From NCBI GenBank assembly GCA_044224315.1, contig JBGAKR010000003.1, positions 310,001 to 374,000 on the forward strand: a stretch of 64,000 nucleotides of DNA, read 5' to 3'. The notes under the pieces are model-generated. The model worked only from the letters and a program-made list of their open reading frames with translations. It ran no database searches and was not told the origin of the DNA. This DNA is from JAGXTF01 sp044224315 (GTDB lineage Bacteria; Bacteroidota; Bacteroidia; NS11-12g; UBA955). Positions 35,952 to 43,508 of the stretch are shown here, piece after piece (within the stretch, counting starts at the first letter, position 1; each line of letters begins with the position of its first letter). A program made the position numbers and the translations under genes.

Positions 35952-37853
35952 TTACGGAGCCGCCGGAGTAATTTTCGGCGGCTCTTTTATTTGTTGCTTT
36001 TTATATCTTTGGGCAAAGGATTTGGCCATTTCGCGCATCATTTTTTCATCGCGTTTGTAGGTATCCCAGGTATATTTTACTGCACCCATTTTGGTAACAA
36101 AACATGTTTGATAGACTATGTAAACAGGCATATTGGCTGCAGATTTAAAGTATTTATTTTCCTGCTTTTCAAATTTTTTATTTTCAATTGTATCCTGCTT
36201 ATATTTTTTCCACTCTTTTATTATTTTTTTATCATATTTCGGAGGCAATCCAGCTGCAATAAATATGTCATCCATTTTATTTTTTTCGTCAAAAGCATTC
36301 AAATATTCAATCATTTCAAAGGGCTTTTCCAATCGCATGCAGCCATGCGAAACATGCCTTTCATCCAGCCCGAAAACCCATTTATAATTGGTATCGTGCA
36401 TAAAAATGCTATATGCATTGGGAAAGTGTATCACCACCTTGCCCAATGAATTATCGTCGCCGCTTTGCTGGGCAATGCGATAGGGAAAATTGCGCTGGCT
36501 TACTTTGCTCCAATCTACTGCATAGGGGTTTACCTCATCCCCATCCCTATCTGTTAGCACATAGCCATACTTAGCCAATGAGCCAGGGTTGGCTTTGATT
36601 TGGGGCAATATTTCTTTTACTGCAATATTGTGCGGCACATACCATGTTGGATTTACAACAAAGTGCGTAACCTTGGCCTTTAACAGCGGCGTTTCAAGGT
36701 TATCCGGGGGTAAAATGCTGCTGTTTTTTTGGCTGCTCAATTTTAATTTTCGGTAATATTCTGCATCACGATTGGTACCGCTGCAAATATTCATATGGGT
36801 TTTCAGGGTATCCTGTTTCCATGCGTACACTCGGTTTTCTGCAATATTGGCCCAAATATAACTGCTCTCATTTACCGGACCCAACCACCGCCAACGTTCT
36901 AAATTTGCTTTTAACTTTACCAGCATTTTATAGCGGGAAACCTGCAATAATTTTAGGGTTTCTCTATCCAAAATATCGCTGGCATCCAAATCTTGCAATA
37001 TTCTAAAACGCTTTATTTCATTGGCAAATTCAGGGGTATAAATTATTTTATCACGCAAATCAGAATCATGCCATTTTTTAATTCCAAATAAATTCAATTT
37101 AGCTGCAACATTGCGCAATAATTTATTCGAAACCGTATCACCAGGATGAATGGATTTTTTAATTTCCCAGCTATAATACGGACCCGGATTGGTATCCTTT
37201 AAATTGCGCACCCGCGCATATTCTTTTTGCAAACCTGTATAAGGTTGAAAGGTGGGAAAAGCGCGCTTCAAAGCTTTCTCGGTGCTATCATTAAGCATCA
37301 GCCCAATAAGGTTACCACAGGGTCTGCGCGGCAAAACATCTACGCTACCGGTATACCCGGGGTCTACCCTTCCGCTGCTTAAATCGTGGTACAATCCCAT
37401 GCAGGCATCGGCACCCAATATCATCATTTGAGATATCTGTTTGTAATTGATTTGGTTATTTGCATCGTAAATACCGCGATTGATGCTGTTATAGTGTTTT
37501 ACAAGAGTGCTTGCATGATAAAAGTCTGGGGCCAAGCCATGCGCACTGGCTGTTTTACCCGATTCGACAACGGTTAACAACAGATTTTGCAATAAGCATT
37601 TTTTTAACCATATTTTGGTAAACTCAGGTGCCTCAAACAGCTGTTTAACCGTATCGGGGAAGTTGAGTTTATGGTTTTGATAGATCCCTTCGTCGATAAT
37701 TTGCTTGAGGTCTTCCTTAATAATAGAATGCAGGGTTGTTACATCGGTTTTTTCGAGCAGTGTTTTTTCCTGGGTTGTGGCTTTGGGTTGGGTACATCCA
37801 TTCTCCAGCATTATTGCCAGAATTGAAAGATATAATGTACATCGGGCCAACAT
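35952..37853 (-). CDS. L,D-transpeptidase (YkuD family, YcbB-like)
   Basis: Forms 3-3 peptidoglycan cross-links or anchors proteins to murein in the periplasm. The ATG at 37853 gives 633 residues; the longer frame begins with TTG at 37880. A hydrophobic signal (LYLSILAIMLENGC) may end in a lipoprotein Cys, although the -3 residue Glu is unusual. The catalytic domain has IHFPNAYSIFMHDT and the YkuD motif HVSHGCMRL with Cys505. The 380 residues before it resemble the scaffold domains of YcbB-type enzymes. The C-terminus is a Lys-rich tail ending KEPPKITPAAP, coded by a hairpin that also terminates the opposite gene. Confidence 0.88.
   Translation of the reverse strand: MLARCTLYLSILAIMLENGCTQPKATTQEKTLLEKTDVTTLHSIIKEDLKQIIDEGIYQNHKLNFPDTVKQLFEAPEFTKIWLKKCLLQNLLLTVVESGKTASAHGLAPDFYHASTLVKHYNSINRGIYDANNQINYKQISQMMILGADACMGLYHDLSSGRVDPGYTGSVDVLPRRPCGNLIGLMLNDSTEKALKRAFPTFQPYTGLQKEYARVRNLKDTNPGPYYSWEIKKSIHPGDTVSNKLLRNVAAKLNLFGIKKWHDSDLRDKIIYTPEFANEIKRFRILQDLDASDILDRETLKLLQVSRYKMLVKLKANLERWRWLGPVNESSYIWANIAENRVYAWKQDTLKTHMNICSGTNRDAEYYRKLKLSSQKNSSILPPDNLETPLLKAKVTHFVVNPTWYVPHNIAVKEILPQIKANPGSLAKYGYVLTDRDGDEVNPYAVDWSKVSQRNFPYRIAQQSGDDNSLGKVVIHFPNAYSIFMHDTNYKWVFGLDERHVSHGCMRLEKPFEMIEYLNAFDEKNKMDDIFIAAGLPPKYDKKIIKEWKKYKQDTIENKKFEKQENKYFKSAANMPVYIVYQTCFVTKMGAVKYTWDTYKRDEKMMREMAKSFAQRYKKQQIKEPPKITPAAP
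35957..35988 (+). terminator. Terminator of the giant surface protein gene, embedded in the opposing coding sequence
   Basis: GAGCCGCCG at 35957-35965 pairs perfectly with CGGCGGCTC at 35976-35984 (10-nt loop), then TTTTAT. It lies 18 nt after the plus-strand stop but inside the last codons of the opposing L,D-transpeptidase gene, where it encodes its Pro/Ala-rich tail. Confidence 0.8.
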
Positions 37854-37860
37854 CTTATTG

Positions 37861-37888
37861 CGAATGTAGCATGTTTTCAATAATTTTG
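37861..37888. promoter_or_regulatory. Back-to-back -7 elements between the L,D-transpeptidase and YCII genes
   Basis: On the plus strand TAATTTTG at 37881-37888 (exact TAnnTTTG) ends 4 nt before the ATG at 37893, with ATTG at 37857-37860 placed 20 nt upstream as -33. On the minus strand TACATTCG at 37861-37868 (one mismatch) ends 7 nt before the ATG at 37853. The two start codons are only 39 nt apart. Confidence 0.45.
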
Positions 37889-37892
37889 ATTT

Positions 37893-38393
37893 ATGCAGTT
37901 ATCTTTTGCACCCTTTTACCCAGCATTGGTGGGTATATGTTTATTATTTGCTAATACCGGTTGTAATCCGTCCAAACCACAGGCCGCCCTTGCAGATACT
38001 GCCCACGCAGATAGTATGCTTGCCGCCAAATACGGGGCCGATGCAATGGGTATGCGCAAATATGTGATTGCCTTTTTAAAGTCAGGGCCCAATCGCAACC
38101 AGGATTCTGCCACAGCGGCACAAATACAGCAGGCCCATTTGGCCAATATTACCCGACTGGCCGATGTGGGTAAACTTGCAGTGGCCGGGCCATTCTTAGA
38201 TACCGGAATGTATAAGGGAATTTATATTTTTAATACTGAAACCATTGAAGAGGCGCGTGTATTAACAGAATCAGACCCGGCCATAAAAGCCGGACGATTG
38301 ATAATGGAATTGCACCCCTGGTATGGATCTGCAGCCCTAATGGGCGTGTATGAAACACATAAAAAATTGCAAAAGAAATCAAACTGGCGTTGA
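37893..38393 (+). CDS. YCII-related lipoprotein-like protein
   Basis: A 166-residue protein with a hydrophobic signal ending FANTGCNPSK, a probable lipoprotein site with a loose lipobox. The mature part from about residue 55 is the YCII/dimeric alpha-beta barrel fold: KYVIAFLKSGPN, QQAHLANITRLADVGKLAVAGPFLD, GIYIFNTETIEEARVLTESDPAIKAGRLIMELHPW. The His and the Asp-Pro pair are those conserved in YciI-like proteins. The biochemical role is unknown. Its last 15 bases overlap the 3' end of the opposing DUF2339 gene. Confidence 0.8.
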   Translation: MQLSFAPFYPALVGICLLFANTGCNPSKPQAALADTAHADSMLAAKYGADAMGMRKYVIAFLKSGPNRNQDSATAAQIQQAHLANITRLADVGKLAVAGPFLDTGMYKGIYIFNTETIEEARVLTESDPAIKAGRLIMELHPWYGSAALMGVYETHKKLQKKSNWR

Positions 38394-40649
38394 TGAATGA
38401 GAGGGCTCGTCTTTACCAAATAGCAACTGTTTATACCGATTGTATAAATAGGATACCAATAGCAACAGGATACCAATAACCAAATAGAGCACAGTTTTAG
38501 GTCCATTGTCCATGCCACTGCTATCGTAAATAAGAATTTTTAGCAAGGTAATCCCAAAAATCACAAATGCGGTAATTCGCAAGTATCTGCGTTGAAGATA
38601 AATACCTAAAACCACCAGCCCCATTGACACCATTCCCCACCAAATACTAACTGGCAAGCGATATGGGATATCAAGATGGTGATAATTCAGCTGAAAATAG
38701 GTTTCATTGCTGCCTACCAATAATATCAAGCCAGTAACAAACAAATCATACATCCATTGCAAATTATTTTTGGTCCCCGATATTGATTTTAATATGCGAT
38801 AGTGGGTATACACCCCGATTGCAAGTAAAAATATAGCCAGATAGCGCATGGATGTTGTATATACCGGCCATGCTGGTTGTTTAAGGTACGACAAAAAATC
38901 CAGGTTAATTAATTCACTGAGAATATAAAATGCCAGCATAAAAAAGGATACCACAAAAACCGATTTTGAAAAAATATTGTTTTTTATGAATTGAATTGCC
39001 CCCCAGCCCAATAGAATCATATAAATAACCAAAACTATGAGAAGCCAATAATTACCAGATGTTTCTACTGCATAATAAATATCAGAGCCATTGTAATGGG
39101 CATGAAAATAGTGTTGGAAGGCACTGTTACATTCAAACATTAAACCCATAAAAAGCACTCCGATTCCTCCCCATATTTGAAAAATGCGGTCAATACCCGA
39201 AACCTCACCCTCATTGGTACTATTGCGCTTAAAAAGGGCTGACAAAAACATGCAGGCCGTATAATACAGTGTGGTAAAAAACTGAATATTTATGAAGCTT
39301 TTATGCACTTTGCCTGATTGGATAATATAGTAGAAACTCCAATCCAGAAAAAGACTTAGAAATGAAATGGCATATAAACAATAGGCCATATTTTTGAGAA
39401 AACCTGTTTGATTTCTATTGCCTAAAAAATACAAAAGTGTTGCTTCAGATATCCATAATAATGTAACCCAATTGCCATCAAATTGCACCGGAATGGCTAT
39501 TGAAACAAAGGTCATGAACAACCCTGTGAGCAATGTAACAAGCTGTTTATCTATGTTTTTACTACGACCCAGATAAACGGCCAGCAACAAATGGGGCACT
39601 GCATGGCAGGCTGTGAAAAATCCACTATAGGGTTTATATAATGCATAGGCTTCCAGAATTTTATAACCTAGAAAATATGCCACAAATGCATTGCAAACGA
39701 TGAACGAAACTTCCAGAAAACTGATTTTTGAGGCTGTATGTAAATGATGTGCAATGAATGAGATATAAAAAATGGAATAAAACATGGTTGAAAAAAACAA
39801 CCCTGGCAAAAGGAAGGATTCATTGTGAATTTTATACCCGGTAAGCACTGCAAATACAAGCCATGAAAATATAAAGGTAACAATCTGCAGGGGCCGCCAG
39901 TTGCGGAAATATGCCAGCACCAGCATGCCGATATTGACGATAACCATATAGGCTAGTAAAAAAACCACTTTGCCTTCGTTATTACTTAAAATAAATGGTG
40001 TTAAATAGGCGCCAACCAAGGCCAGGTGGGCAATAAACTGAATATTAAAAACCAGGGCCATCCGCACCGTGAGAGCGGTTAAAACTGTCATGAATACAAA
40101 TGAAACCGGTTGAGAAAAAATATGATAATAGCTATATCCTGCCCATGACATGAGATACATTATGGCAAGCCCGCCCGAAACAAGCACAGCACTAAATCCC
40201 TGGTATTTCTTTTTTAGCCATAATCCTAATCCAAATATACCCAGCCCCCCCAAAAAGCCCAGTAACAATCGCATACCTGCACTGATAACACTGTGATCGA
40301 TTGCATACTTAATCCCTATTGCAACGCCTATAACCAAAACAATTATTCCCACCCTGCTGGCTATATTTTCTCCAATAAATTTCTCCAGGTTGAAACTCCT
40401 GGATGTCACAACCAAACTGGGCTCCATTGCCGGAATTGGCGTTGTGGGTTGGATATTTTTTATTTCAGGTGTTTTTAATTGTTGCTCAGATGGTAAATTG
40501 TAGGGATTAGCAATCCCAGATTCAGGATGTCTCAGTTTTACAATCTCGGCTTGCAGATTGTGAATTTCTCTGGTCAATCCCTCCTGCTTTTGCAGAATTT
40601 GGTTTAACCGGGTTTCTAGTTCTATTAATCGCTGTTGATCATCAGCCAT
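38379..40649 (-). CDS. DUF2339 polytopic membrane protein
   Basis: A 756-residue inner-membrane protein. Residues 3-45 form a coiled coil (RLIELETRLNQILQKQEGL), residues 50-90 a Pro-rich linker, and the rest about 20 hydrophobic helices. The family marker is the start of the membrane part, KFIGENIASRVGIIVLVIGVAI followed by GFSAVLVSGGLAIMYLMSWAGY. DUF2339 proteins are widespread and of unknown function. It overlaps the YCII gene at the 3' end and lies 48 nt downstream of the lipoprotein gene start region on its 5' side, without clear operon partners. Confidence 0.85.
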   Translation of the reverse strand: MADDQQRLIELETRLNQILQKQEGLTREIHNLQAEIVKLRHPESGIANPYNLPSEQQLKTPEIKNIQPTTPIPAMEPSLVVTSRSFNLEKFIGENIASRVGIIVLVIGVAIGIKYAIDHSVISAGMRLLLGFLGGLGIFGLGLWLKKKYQGFSAVLVSGGLAIMYLMSWAGYSYYHIFSQPVSFVFMTVLTALTVRMALVFNIQFIAHLALVGAYLTPFILSNNEGKVVFLLAYMVIVNIGMLVLAYFRNWRPLQIVTFIFSWLVFAVLTGYKIHNESFLLPGLFFSTMFYSIFYISFIAHHLHTASKISFLEVSFIVCNAFVAYFLGYKILEAYALYKPYSGFFTACHAVPHLLLAVYLGRSKNIDKQLVTLLTGLFMTFVSIAIPVQFDGNWVTLLWISEATLLYFLGNRNQTGFLKNMAYCLYAISFLSLFLDWSFYYIIQSGKVHKSFINIQFFTTLYYTACMFLSALFKRNSTNEGEVSGIDRIFQIWGGIGVLFMGLMFECNSAFQHYFHAHYNGSDIYYAVETSGNYWLLIVLVIYMILLGWGAIQFIKNNIFSKSVFVVSFFMLAFYILSELINLDFLSYLKQPAWPVYTTSMRYLAIFLLAIGVYTHYRILKSISGTKNNLQWMYDLFVTGLILLVGSNETYFQLNYHHLDIPYRLPVSIWWGMVSMGLVVLGIYLQRRYLRITAFVIFGITLLKILIYDSSGMDNGPKTVLYLVIGILLLLVSYLYNRYKQLLFGKDEPSHSSTPV

Positions 40650-40697
40650 GTTGTATAAAAATTGGGATTTAAACGAAATCTTAGGTAAATATAGGAT

Positions 40698-41459
40698 TTA
40701 TTTTCTTTTAGCCTCCACATCATCTACAAAAAGCACCATATCACCGTTGCGGGTATTGGCAGTGATTCCTATTTCTACACTGTTGTATATGCCCTTTGTG
40801 CCTTGCTGGTTATACAAAAAATCGGTAGGCAGTGTTTTCCAATTATACTGTTCAATAATGAGTTTACCATTTTGCCATACTTTCACATAACCCTTCTTTT
40901 TTTGGGATAACAGGGTTTCAAACTCAATGCGCACCCATTGATTGCGAGGAAAATTAACAGGATTATTTTGCAATATGTCTTTGTTAAAATATTTATGCTC
41001 TACACGCAGTTGTCCGGAGTCACCAACCAAAGCCAGTCGCATACCAGGGCCCGCACCTACAGCTACTTTTTCTTCCAGGTCAAACAAAAACAACCAGTCG
41101 GCGGGTTCACTGCCCGTTATGTAATACCAGGCGCTAAAATAAAATACTTCACCCTCTTTAAACGCCATATTTTGTTTGCTTACACTGCATTTAGATACGA
41201 CATCTGGTGTGTTTTTTAAGGCTGTAAAACGCAGGCATTTTTTACCCGAGTGCGCCATGGATGAGTCTATATTTATTGTATTTCCCTCCCGGGTAAGCTG
41301 TGTAAAAGACCAATATTTATCCTGAATTTCAGTTAATTCTTTCGACTTATTATAACTTTCAAAACCATCTGAATAGGCAGACAGGCCCTTAAAATATTTA
41401 TCTTTGTTACATGCAGAAAGCAGCAGAAAAGGAAAAATAAATACACCTGTTTTTCTCAT
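40698..41459 (-). CDS. Lipoprotein with concanavalin-like (polysaccharide-lyase-like) fold
   Basis: A 253-residue lipoprotein: signal ending FPFLLLSAC with Cys17. The mature domain is a beta-jelly-roll with features of the polysaccharide lyase/alginate-lyase-like family: GKKCLRFTALKN, EVFYFSAWYYITG, the NQWVRIEFETLLS strand, GYVKVWQNGKLIIEQYNW and a final NGDMVLFVDDVEAKR strand. This could be a lectin-like or lyase domain; catalytic residues are not certain. Its ATG overlaps the stop of the outer-membrane barrel gene by 4 nt (ATGA type), so the two are translationally coupled and downstream of the sodium/solute symporter. Confidence 0.72.
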   Translation of the reverse strand: MRKTGVFIFPFLLLSACNKDKYFKGLSAYSDGFESYNKSKELTEIQDKYWSFTQLTREGNTINIDSSMAHSGKKCLRFTALKNTPDVVSKCSVSKQNMAFKEGEVFYFSAWYYITGSEPADWLFLFDLEEKVAVGAGPGMRLALVGDSGQLRVEHKYFNKDILQNNPVNFPRNQWVRIEFETLLSQKKKGYVKVWQNGKLIIEQYNWKTLPTDFLYNQQGTKGIYNSVEIGITANTRNGDMVLFVDDVEAKRK

Positions 41460-41980
41460 TTTTTACTTCTCCTTTTATCTGAAATATTATATCCAAAACC
41501 GATTCCGGCCCAGTGCTGGTATTGAAAATCTACCAGATATGAAAAAATGGGTGTATAGGCTATGCGGTAATAAAATTTGCTGTCAAAACCTTGAAAGCGG
41601 TAACCCAAAATGGCACCACCACGCACAAAACCCGCCAATTTGGTAGTAACAGTATAGCCTTGGGTAATGCCGAATTCCCATTGGTGCGCTACCCCAAAAC
41701 GCGCTACAATCCCCAATGGAATGACCACTCCTGTCCCATTATTTTTATCAATGGGTGCGGCACTCATTCCTATACGCCAGGCCAGGTGATGGTATTTTTG
41801 CGGGTAAAAAGTATTTTCATAATTTAAACTTCCCAAACCACCGGTGCCTCCCAATTCTAAATCTACAGAATGCCTGTATTGCCTGGGCATTTTGAATGCC
41901 ATAACCGGGTTGCAAAAAATCCACGGTATCAGCAGTATCAGGATTCTACGCTTACTGATTTTTTCTGGGTAATGAGCCAT
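41456..41980 (-). CDS. Small outer-membrane beta-barrel protein
   Basis: A 174-residue protein with a signal peptide (RRILILLIPWIFCNPVMAF) and about eight amphipathic strands ending in aromatic residues: HSVDLELGGTGGLGSLNYEN, HLAWRIGMSAAPI, VVIPLGIVARFGV, WEFGITQGYTVTT, GGAILGYRFQ, YYRIAYTPIFSYL, WAGIGFGYNI. This is the pattern of small OMP barrels; the function is unknown. It overlaps the symporter gene by 43 nt at its start and the lipoprotein gene by 4 nt at its end, which implies one transcript. Confidence 0.7.
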   Translation of the reverse strand: MAHYPEKISKRRILILLIPWIFCNPVMAFKMPRQYRHSVDLELGGTGGLGSLNYENTFYPQKYHHLAWRIGMSAAPIDKNNGTGVVIPLGIVARFGVAHQWEFGITQGYTVTTKLAGFVRGGAILGYRFQGFDSKFYYRIAYTPIFSYLVDFQYQHWAGIGFGYNISDKRRSKK

Positions 41981-43407
41981 AGGCCGGCAAATGTTATCAA
42001 TGCATTGAGTATGAGCAGTTCAAAACCAAATTTATAGCCTCCAAACCAATCCACGCTATTAGCTGCTATAATCCAGCAAATGGCAGGGGAAATCAGACAG
42101 GGTACCCAAGCTATGTGATCAAAAATGTTGCGCTTGGTTATAAAGCCAAAACTATACAAGCCCAGCAAAGGACCGTATGTGTAGGTAGCAGCTGTAAATA
42201 AATTGCGTATAACCGCATCATTGTTAATTACTCTGAACAATACAATTACCAGCAGCAGAATAAATGCAAAAGCAATGTGCACGGTATACCGTATTTTTTT
42301 CCGTTTGGCTTCATCGATTTTCTGATTTTGCTGAATGCGTAAAAAATCAAAACAAAATACTGTGGTGAGCGCAGTCAAAGCACCGTCTGCACTAGGATAA
42401 GCGGCACTAATCAGCCCTATTAAAAATATTAATCCGGGAATTATTCCCAGATATTTTAGCGCTACAGTAGGAAATAAAGCATCTGTATTTTTAGGGTCAA
42501 TTTGAATGCCTTTGCGACCTGCGTAGTACACCAGAGCCACACCCAATACTAAAAACAAAAAATTTACAATTACCAAAACGGATGTAAAAGTCATCATATT
42601 TTTTTGCGCCTCTTTGATATTTTTACAACTCAGATTTTTTTGCATCATTTCCTGATCCAGTCCTGTCATGGCAACGGCAATAGCAGCACCGCCAAAGAAA
42701 TCTTTTAAGAAATGATTTTTTGTATGCAAATCCCAATTAAAAAAAGCTGTTTTATCGGATTGTTGAAAGATACTTGCGATTGAAACGTCCTCTGTGTTCC
42801 ACTCTCTGCCTATGAGCCATATAGTAAAACCTAAGGCTAGCAGCATAAAAGTAGTTTGCAATGTATCGGTCCATACAATGGTTTTTACGCCACCCTCATA
42901 GGTATAGAGCAGAATAAGCAACATAAAAACACCTACTGTAACGAAGAAAGGCACCCCCAGTGCATCGAAAACAAAAATTTGCAATACATTAATTACGATA
43001 AACATGCGAAAAGCGGCACCAATAACCCTTGAAAGAATAAAAAATGCACTTCCCGTTCGGTGGGTTACAGGTCCAAAACGCTGGCCCAGGTAGGTGTAAA
43101 TGCTGGTTAATTGCAATTTGTAATATACCGGCATAAGCACAAAAGCAATGATTATATATCCAAGAATATATCCCAGCACTACCTGCATGTAGGTAAAGTT
43201 TTTATTGAATACATCGCCTGGTACACTCATAAATGTTACACCACTCAGGCTGGCCCCAATCATACCATAAGCCACAATCCACCACTTGCTGGAACGTGAA
43301 CCAATGAAATAGGCATTATTATCTGCTTTGCGGCTGGTAAGCCAAACTACAAGAAACAACAAAGCGCTGTAGGCTATGAATACACTGAGCAGAAGTGTGG
43401 GAGTCAT
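41938..43407 (-). CDS. Sodium:solute symporter (SSS family)
   Basis: Sodium-driven uptake at the inner membrane. The 489 residues have 13 predicted helices and the SSS core: SRSSKWWIVAYGMIGASLSGVTFMSVPGDVF, the RFGPVTHRTGSAFFILSRVIGAAFRM segment, and GGAAIAVAMTGLDQEMMQKNLSC, GLISAAYPSADGALTALTTVF. The substrate could be a sugar, an organic acid or sialic acid; sequence alone does not decide. It is first in a three-gene overlapping unit with an outer-membrane barrel and a ConA-like lipoprotein. A -7-like TTAATTTG lies 5 nt before the ATG. Confidence 0.9.
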   Translation of the reverse strand: MTPTLLLSVFIAYSALLFLVVWLTSRKADNNAYFIGSRSSKWWIVAYGMIGASLSGVTFMSVPGDVFNKNFTYMQVVLGYILGYIIIAFVLMPVYYKLQLTSIYTYLGQRFGPVTHRTGSAFFILSRVIGAAFRMFIVINVLQIFVFDALGVPFFVTVGVFMLLILLYTYEGGVKTIVWTDTLQTTFMLLALGFTIWLIGREWNTEDVSIASIFQQSDKTAFFNWDLHTKNHFLKDFFGGAAIAVAMTGLDQEMMQKNLSCKNIKEAQKNMMTFTSVLVIVNFLFLVLGVALVYYAGRKGIQIDPKNTDALFPTVALKYLGIIPGLIFLIGLISAAYPSADGALTALTTVFCFDFLRIQQNQKIDEAKRKKIRYTVHIAFAFILLLVIVLFRVINNDAVIRNLFTAATYTYGPLLGLYSFGFITKRNIFDHIAWVPCLISPAICWIIAANSVDWFGGYKFGFELLILNALITFAGLWLITQKKSVSVES

Positions 43408-43412
43408 GGGCG

Positions 43413-43420
43413 CAAATTAA
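43413..43420 (-). promoter_or_regulatory. -7-like element directly before the SSS symporter gene
   Basis: TTAATTTG on the minus strand, one mismatch from TAnnTTTG, ends 5 nt before the ATG at 43407. Confidence 0.3.
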
Positions 43421-43508
43421 CTTGTGGAATGGTAGATTTTAGCTTTGTTTTTCCACCAACCAATCAAAATGCTATGCACATTTGAAATATATTAACTTGA
43501 AGTTGGAC

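Noticed and set aside
35991..36449. 152-codon plus-strand frame rich in Phe and Ile
   Set aside because: Antisense to the catalytic part of the L,D-transpeptidase; the hydrophobicity comes from reversed Lys/Asn codons.
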